Assembly: GCA_024114885.1 (NCBI GenBank)
Contig: CP099433.1
Coordinates: 310,001 to 374,000 of the forward strand
Source: Septoria linicola
Taxonomy: Eukaryota; Ascomycota; Dothideomycetes; Mycosphaerellales; Mycosphaerellaceae
Direction: 5' to 3'
DNA: 64,000 nt
Shown here: one piece after another, positions 57,001-64,000 of the stretch
Layout: each line of letters begins with the position of its first letter
How positions within the stretch are numbered: the first letter of the stretch is position 1
Position numbers and translations under genes: made by a program
Notes under the pieces: generated by a model
Database searches by the model: none
The model's input: the letters and a program-made list of their open reading frames with translations, nothing else
What the model was told of the DNA's origin: nothing

Positions 57001-59010
57001 AAGAAACTCTTTATATAACTTCTACCTCTATTAGAAGATATAGGAGAGTACAGAAAATTCCTAGACTAAAAGAAAGTTAAGAAAGAATCTAAGAATTCTA
57101 CCTAAGAAACTATAGAGGTAGATTAGGAGTAGACAGCCCTAAGGCAAACCCTTAGAAAGAGGAAAGCATCCTAAGAACTTAATAGATTTAACTAGAAGCT
57201 GAAGCTAATTAGGCTTGAGCCAGATTAGAATAGTTAGCTAGATAAGGAAATGCTCCTAGAGTATTAGGCTTTCTTCTTAGCTATAAGCTCTATTAACCTA
57301 GGCATCCTATAAGACCTAGAATTCTTAGAAGAAGTTAAAGAGATTGCATTCTTAGCTACTAAAGAAGTAGGAATACATAAATAGGAGGTTCTAATCCTAA
57401 GGAACTATAAGGAAGTAGTAAGTGATCCTAAGTAGGGTCATCTCTAGTAAGAAGCTATTTAGAAGGAGCTGGATATACTTATAAGTAACAACACCTAGAC
57501 TGTAGTAGTCCTACTAAAAGAGGCTAACTTAGTTACCTCAAGATAGGTCTTTAATATTAAAAGAAAGCTTAGTAGAGCTATTAAAAAGTTCAAGGCAAGA
57601 CTAGTTACAAGAGGGTTCTCTTAAAAGTATAGAGTAGACTATATAGAAACTTTTGCCCCTATAGTCAGGTAGGATACTCTAAGAGGATTTATAGCTGTGG
57701 TCTATAAGAAGGACCTAGTTCTGCACTAAGTGGATATAAATAATGTATTTATAGAGAGTACCCTATATAAGGACATCTATATAATCCTACTACCAAGTGT
57801 TGACCTACTAACTAGTATAGTCTTATAAGTTCTAAGGAGTCTCTATAGGCTAAAGTAAGCTATAAGAGACTAGAATCAGCTATATATATTAAAGCTAAAA
57901 GGAATAGGATTCAGACAATTAGAAGTGGACCTATGTCTTCTAATCTATAAGAAAAGGAAAGACCTAATAATCCTAATCTATATTAATAATATACCTATTA
58001 CTGTAGAGAGACTAGAAGATGTCCTCTAGTTCAAAGACCAACTTAGTAAGGTCTTCAAGATCAAAGATCTTAGAGAGCTAGACAAGATTCTTAGAATAAG
58101 ACTAACAAGAAACAGACAGCAAGGCTAGCTAAAACTTGACTAGAAGCACTATATCTAAGAGAACCTAGCTAAGATAGGAATAGGTTAAGAGACTATATTA
58201 CTAACTCTTTCACTAATAGACAGCTATAAAAGTCTGAAGCCTACTAGACTAAATAATAAAAGGTGTAACAAATAGGAGTACTAATCTATTATTAGAACAT
58301 AGATATAGCTTGTAACTATTACAAGACTAGACATTTCATTTACCCTTAGAAGATTAAGCTCCTATGTTAGTAATCTAATAGTAGGACATATAAAGGCTCT
58401 AAAGAAGCTGACTAGATACCTAAGATCAAACCTAGACCTTGGTCTAAGATACTTAAGGAATAGTTAAGGCTGTCTTACTAGATATGTAGACTCTAACTAT
58501 ATAATGGACAAGACTAACAGAGTCTCAATCCTTAGATATGTCTTCTTCCTTTGTAGTATACTAATCTCCTAGATAAGTAAGAAGTAGAAATCTATAGCTA
58601 TATCTATAATAGAAGCTGAATATATAGCTATAGGAGTATATATAAAACAGTTACAGTTCCTTAGTGCTCTTTTAAGAGAGCTTAGATGCCTAGAGTTAGT
58701 AGGAGAATGTTCTTACTAACTAAGGATCCTTAGTAACTAGGAAACTGTTACTAGAATTAGGCTAATTTAGCTAAAAGGTAATAACCAAGCTACCCTTACT
58801 CTAGTTAAGGACTTACATGTTTATAACAAGTCTAAACACATTAATATCTTATACAATGCTATAAGAAAGCTCTAGTGGAACAGACTTATCTCTATGGAAT
58901 ATATAAATATAAAAGAGATAGTAGTAGATGGTCTTACTAAGCTAAAGAATGGACTACAGTTTCAGGAGTTTGTAAGGTAGCTCTGCCTTATATAAGAGAT
59001 ATACAAAAGA
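54090..59010 (+). pseudogene. Copia gag-pol polyprotein, copy 2, RIP-inactivated
   Basis: Same layout as copy 1. The Gag zinc knuckle at about 55058-55102 keeps its His (AAGCACTAG). RT has YINN at 57981-57992 (YVDD family), and RNase H EAEYIAIG is at about 58612-58635. Despite lighter RIP, many TAG/TAA codons remain, and both catalytic Asp codons are Asn. Confidence 0.88.
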
Positions 59011-59657
59011 TAACTCCAAGCCTTAGAGTTGAACTAAGAGGAGTCTAAAAGAAAGATTTTAGTTACTTGACTCCTCCTTAGTTAGACTTTACAAAGTCCT
59101 AAATGCCCTTACTAATATCAGACCTGTCACTAACTATAATATTACTATATAGCACCTAGCTGAACTAGACACCCCCTAAGGCTAAGTACTAGTTAATGTT
59201 AAAGACCTCCTCTATAGTAGCTATTATCTTCTCTACTAGTATATAGTTACTCTACTCCCTAGCTTAATATAAGATCTCTATAGCTAAGAATAGTGTACTC
59301 TAAAGACTATTAGGGAACTAAGAAGCTATATAGAATATGACTAAGTAAGGGACTAGGCTATAAGGAATCTAGGGAGCTATTAGAATTAGCTATAAGAAAG
59401 GATAGGGACAACTTACTAGATAGTCTATATCCTGAACAATCTACTCCTATATAAGAGAGGAGGAAGATCTTATAGAAGGCATTTCTTTTACCTTTTTATA
59501 AGAGATAGTAGTATAGAAAGTTTGTTAGATTAACAGTTAATACTGTCTAGTTGTTAGTCTGAAAAGTAAGTACTTGATGACTAATTAAGATTGGGACTAG
59601 CATTTAAGTACTATAGATAATCTATTAAAAGATCTGACTATATAGCATGAGTAGGAG

Positions 59658-59935
59658 TGTTAAGAATGTATTCTAGATAGTCAGTCTAGATATAGACTTC
59701 TAAGTATAGTTCTAGATGCCTGAGGCACCTACCTAAGGCTTAGTAAGAGGTACATCTTACTTCTCTTTCTTCTCTTCTTAGATAACTAACTCAATCAACT
59801 TTGTATTTAGTTCCTAGCATATTACTACTATACTATATATATAAGTCAGTTCAAGATTGATCCCCTATTCTTCTTTACTACGCTATACCCTCCTTGACAT
59901 TGTGTGGCATATAACACGCTCTCTACTTTTAAACA
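59658..59935 (+). repeat. 3' LTR of Copia copy 2 (278 bp)
   Basis: TGTTAAG...TTTTAAACA followed by TSD AATCG. Confidence 0.94.
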
Positions 59936-62900
59936 AATCGAATATATTCGAAAGCTTCAAGTCGGTATAATCTCTCTCGGTAATATTACTATAAGAGGAG
60001 TCGAAGGCAAGGTTACTTTTATTAGGTACTACCTAGAGGTATTAATCGATACCTTTAGCGTAAGAGTTACGATACTATTTCTAGTCTTACTAGTAAACGG
60101 CCCGATCTTACTTAGCCGACTATAGGCGTAGCGGGTACGCTTAGCTTCTAAGAACTACGATAATAGCTTGTAGGAGGGCTTAATTAGTACTCTAGACAGC
60201 TATATTATTATATTTACTAGCTTTAATAGCTATAGTAATATACGTACTATAGAATAAGTCCTAGGAAAAGCTAGAGTACCGAGGAACTAGCTCTAGTCGA
60301 TAGTACGAGTTTAGTAGGAGCCCTAATATATATATCGCGTCTAGGTTTAGTAGAAGTTAGTATCTAAACTCTAACTTTTAGTAATTATTAGCTAAAGAAT
60401 ATAGGATATACTATCGAGGACTCTAGATCTTATAATAGCGAGGAGTAGGAAGAGGGATTATAAGCTTTTCAAGCTTCTACTACCCTTTCCGTATAAGGTT
60501 TAGTAGTTAGAAGTAAAAACTCTACTTAGGAGAGTTAGCTAGTAGAACGTTCTATAGTTACCTTTTTAAACGATAATTACGTTATACCTTCTATACTATA
60601 CTTTAAACTATACTAGTAGTATAGATAGATAAGTAATTAGTACTAGTGTTTGTTTATAGTTACTAATAGCTCTAAACTCCTAGAGAACTAAGTCTTTAAC
60701 TACCTTACGTAGTAGTTATTATATATAAAGATAATTTACTTTAGGGACTATTTTATAGTAGACTTAATTAGACAAAGTACCTCTCTATAATAATAGCTCG
60801 AACTATTAAGACAGGTTAATTATAGCTAGACTTAAACATAGTACGACTATCTCGTAGTAGCGGCCGTTAAAGGTAACGTCGCTAAATTTAGCTAAAATAG
60901 CCGACTTAAGAAGCTTCTACTAGCTACTAGCGAAGCTAAGCTAGCTTATACTAGCGAGCGAGACTTATACTAGGGTATTAGGTATAGTTTTAAAGATACT
61001 ATACTAGTGTCTTAATCGAGCTAGAGTTCAAATTATAGAGGCGAATACTTAATAATTACCTATAGAAAGCTTAGAGAGGCGGAGCTAGCTATCTAAGAAC
61101 CTAGACCCTACGACGAGGTTATCTCTAATAAAGTAGACGACGAGCTTAGCGAGGAGACGTACGTTATCTTAGCTACTATTAATATAGTAGCGGAGAAAGC
61201 TCGTAATAAAGAAGCTACAAGGTAGTAGAAGCTAGATAATTATATTAGCGCCTATACTCTTTATAAGCGAGTTACTAACAAGATTAAACTAGTAAACGTA
61301 GATATTACTATAACTAACGGCTTAAACCCTAGTAGATTAAAGGACTAGCGACGGACTTATATTAAGAAGGAAGTAGCTATACTACCTAGTACTAGACCTT
61401 ACGATAGTAAGTACTTAACTAAGAGGTTCTCGGCGATCGAGCCTAGATTATAGCTTACGCTCGAACGGCTTATAAAGTTTAAACCTAGTATAGAACTACT
61501 ACTAAAGGAGCTAGATTTATTATACTATATACTAAGGAACCGAGAAGCTACCTTTACGTAGGACTTTACGTATTTAGGCCGAATTAATCCTAATATTACT
61601 CTACTATAGAAGATTTAGACAGTTCCTTACGAGCTATAGTAGTATCTAGGCTTTAAGCTAAACCTATCTCTACGACATATCGTAGAAGATATACTAAGGC
61701 AACGAATCTAAGCTAGAACTCTTAAGCTATACTATAGTACCTATCGAAATCTATACTTCCTTATTAGTAAGAAGATAGAGGTAGGTAAGCTAAAGAAGTA
61801 TTAGTTAATTTATATAGCTTAGAAGTTTAATTAAGTTATAGTAAGAGATTCGAACTTACTACTCGACGCGGAGGGCTTCTCTAAGGACTTTACTAGGTAC
61901 GCGCTAGCCTCGTTAGTTAATATCTTCTCTAGATATAACTAAATCCTACTCGATAAGTTATATAGAGACCTTACTAGCTTCGACTTACCGCTAGGACTAT
62001 TACGGTAGATAACGTTACTATAAGGAGCTACGAATTCTATTACCTAGTTCGTTCGTATTATTAATCAAGTACTTATAGAGTATGTCTCGTATAAGGTACG
62101 GCCGTTCCTTAATAATATTAGTATTAAAGAGCCTAAGACGAAGTACGATAGTAAAGAGGTTGAACCTAGCCTCTACTATTACGTTATTAAACATATTATA
62201 GCTATAGACGACGTTCTCTATAATATAGAACGAGCTATTATAACTATAGCTTTTAATAAGCTATAGCTCTATTACGAATAACTAGTAATCGTTAGTTACC
62301 TTACTAGTATCGATAGTCGCTATCTAGACTTTGCGAGAGTAGCGAAGATTAAGAAATAGCCGACGCTAGAGAATTAGAAGAAGGTTCGAATCTTCCTCGG
62401 CGTAGTTACGTACTACCGCGTCTAGGTTAAAGGTTTTATAATTATCCTTACTCTACTATTTAAACTCTTATAGAAGGATACTAAGTTTTAATAGACTACC
62501 GAATACTAACTAGCTAAAGACGTCGTCTTAAAGGTACTAGTTTTAGCCCTAGCCCTAGTTACTCTTAACTATAGAGAAAGAGTAGGACTTATCGTCGTAG
62601 GCGTAGATTCGAGTAGTAAAGGTTAGAGATATACGCTTTCCTAATATAACCGAGACGAGCTACTCCTTCGCTATCTAGTTCGATATAAGTCCGGCCTATT
62701 TAACCTAGTAGAAGTTAAGTACGATACTAGAAAGCGCGAATACCTTAGAGTACTAAAGGTATTAAAGAAGCTAAAACTATAGCTGTTTAGAGTATACTTC
62801 TAACTAGAGATTAATATAAATACTCTTATTTACTAGCTTAATAAGGCTACCTCTAATTTACCGAATATAGTAATAACGCGCTAGCTAGTATAGATCTACC

Positions 62901-64000
62901 TCTTCGACTTCAACGTTATATATATTCCTAGTAAGAAGTATATAGCTCCGGATTCGTTATTAAGGAAGCCTATTATGCCTAAAGATATAGAGGCTATAGA
63001 ATAGGAAGAAGACGGAGATCTAATAATTAACGAGTAATTCTTCGATATCTTTTACGTTAACGCTTTCTCTATATAAGTAATTTAGAGCGAGCTACCTATA
63101 ATTAATAGGATCTACTCTTAGGAGTTAATAAATATCGCTTTCGTACTTATACGGATATAAAGACCTAAGAGAGTTTCTAATAACGAGTATAAGTAGTTAA
63201 GAAAGAAGTATCGGCTGTTTTATATTAAGAATAACTAACTCTAGCGCTAAGAGCGAGTAGCTAGACCCTTATAGCGAGTTATTAAGAAACCTAAAGCGTA
63301 GGCTCGTATTATTAAGGTATACTACTATAAGAACGGTTACTATAGCGTTAAGTAGATATATAATCTTATCTAGAAACGATAGTAGTAGAATAGAGTCTAG
63401 GCTTAGATTTTGCTCGCTATTCGGTAATATACTATTTATAGTCTTTAGTATAGGAGATAGGCACCTAGAGAACTATAGATCCTACTCTAAGTTATAGTCG
63501 GCTAGAGGTAGTATATCGACGGCTTATATATCTTAAAGAACTATTCGTTAATAGTTATACGCGAATCTCTATCGCGCTAGCTAGAAGTACGTATATTCTA
63601 GTACCTAGTAAAGAGTATCTCCTTAGTATAGATAGTAAGGTTTATATAGAAAGAGATCTTTTACTAGTAAGGTGCTACTATAGAAGTTATCCTCGATAAC
63701 TATAAGACTAACCTTAGTAACGTAGAGAAACTACTACTATCGTATAGTATTAAACATATTAACATTTCGCTATACTACCCTTAGTCTAATGCTATCGTTA
63801 AAGTCGGCTATAAGACAATATTAGACGCTTACTTAAAGCTCTCTAACGGCGGCCTTTATACGATTCGTGACCGTATTCTAGCTGTTCTATAGGTAGAGAG
63901 AACGATAATAGTCTCTACTACTAGCCTAATACTATCGGAGGTAATAATTAGACGTAACGTAGTACTACTAATCGAGCTAGAACACTATACCTTCTAGATT

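Larger units (their letters stand above)
53638..59935 (+). mobile_element. Ty1/Copia LTR retrotransposon, copy 2
   Basis: 6,298 bp with two 278-bp LTRs and target duplication AATCG (53633-53637 and 59936-59940), inserted in Gypsy B unit 2. It keeps more CA/TG than copy 1, including an intact primer-binding site, so it is less RIP-mutated. Confidence 0.94.
41880..64000 (+). mobile_element. Ty3/Gypsy family B, second unit, with hAT and Copia copy 2 nested, runs off the window
   Basis: The Gag frame (42966-44438) is interrupted by the hAT element and resumes at 52688. It is interrupted again at 53638 by Copia copy 2 and continues from 59941 with protease and RT. The RT active site is FLNN at 62105-62116. 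The integrase zone is truncated by the window end, so the 3' LTR is not visible. The sequence matches unit 1 throughout. Confidence 0.83.
43255..64000 (+). pseudogene. Gypsy B gag-pol, second unit, RIP-inactivated, split by two insertions, 3' truncated
   Basis: Same domain order as unit 1, without the 71-bp duplication. An open stretch of 73 codons at about 59904-60125 is a chance survival of the pol frame starting inside the Copia LTR, not a gene. Catalytic Asp residues of RT are Asn (FLNN), and stops replace Gln/Trp. RNase H reads VGVDSSSKG near 62590. The C-terminal integrase part lies beyond 64,000. Confidence 0.75.

Noticed and set aside
59904..60125. 73-codon plus-strand frame
   Set aside because: Begins inside the Copia LTR and continues in the Gypsy B pol frame; a chance open stretch of a pseudogene.
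9987..64000. Reassigned stop codons (an alternative genetic code with TAG/TAA as Gln/Trp)
   Set aside because: Stops occur only in repeats, together with Asp-to-Asn and His-to-Tyr changes of the same CA/TG type; single-copy genes at the left use standard stops.

Overview
This window looks like part of a filamentous ascomycete nuclear genome, probably a dothideomycete-like mould (inference). It has two compartments with an abrupt join near 9,945. Positions 1 to about 9,940 have ordinary base composition with small, intron-poor or short-intron genes. Positions 9,945 to 64,000 are one nested stack of transposons mutated throughout in the manner of repeat-induced point mutation (RIP): CA and TG are almost absent, TA is in great excess, CG survives, and Gln/Trp codons have become TAG/TAA. 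No frame longer than about 85 codons stays open across these 54 kb. The RIP edge lies just inside the left inverted repeat of the outermost transposon.

Gene compartment, left to right: the 5' end of an unrecognised protein (minus strand, runs off the window); a divergently transcribed FHA-protein kinase with degenerate lobe motifs (916-2628); an acidic/basic low-complexity nuclear-type protein (2734-3609, minus); a broken coiled-coil gene with a 182-bp tandem duplication (about 3959-5270, minus); a small two-exon gene with an intron ending directly at its ATG (5920-6522); weak exons near 6976-7497; and a zinc-ribbon/zinc-finger locus with disrupted frames (7816-8882, minus).

Repeat compartment, resolved by target-site duplications (TSDs): a Fot1/Pogo DNA transposon (9945-18075, TA TSD) split by Copia copy 1 (10498-16796, TSD TACTA); an older relic with a solo LTR (19649-19821, TSD ATTAA); chromovirus Gypsy A copy 1 on the minus strand (20029-26724, TSD ATAGC); an inverted solo Copia LTR (26886-27144) interrupted by Gypsy B. 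Gypsy B is a tandem array (LTR-internal-LTR-internal, continuing past 64,000). Its first unit holds Gypsy A copy 2 on the plus strand (30470-37163, TSD CTACT). Its second unit holds an 8.2-kb hAT transposon (44447-52679, 8-bp TSD AGGATAGC) and Copia copy 2 (53638-59935, TSD AATCG).

Two features look new to me. First, the hAT element carries, opposite to its transposase, two separate histone H3-fold genes that are still recognisable through RIP. Introns in these genes and in the transposase share a 13-bp dimer motif that occurs at ten places in the element. Second, Gypsy A carries between pol and its 3' LTR an antisense gene of about 272 codons with one inferred 52-bp intron and an acidic tail, present at identical length in both copies. 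All names in the repeat compartment come from reading degraded frames by eye and are inactive relics.
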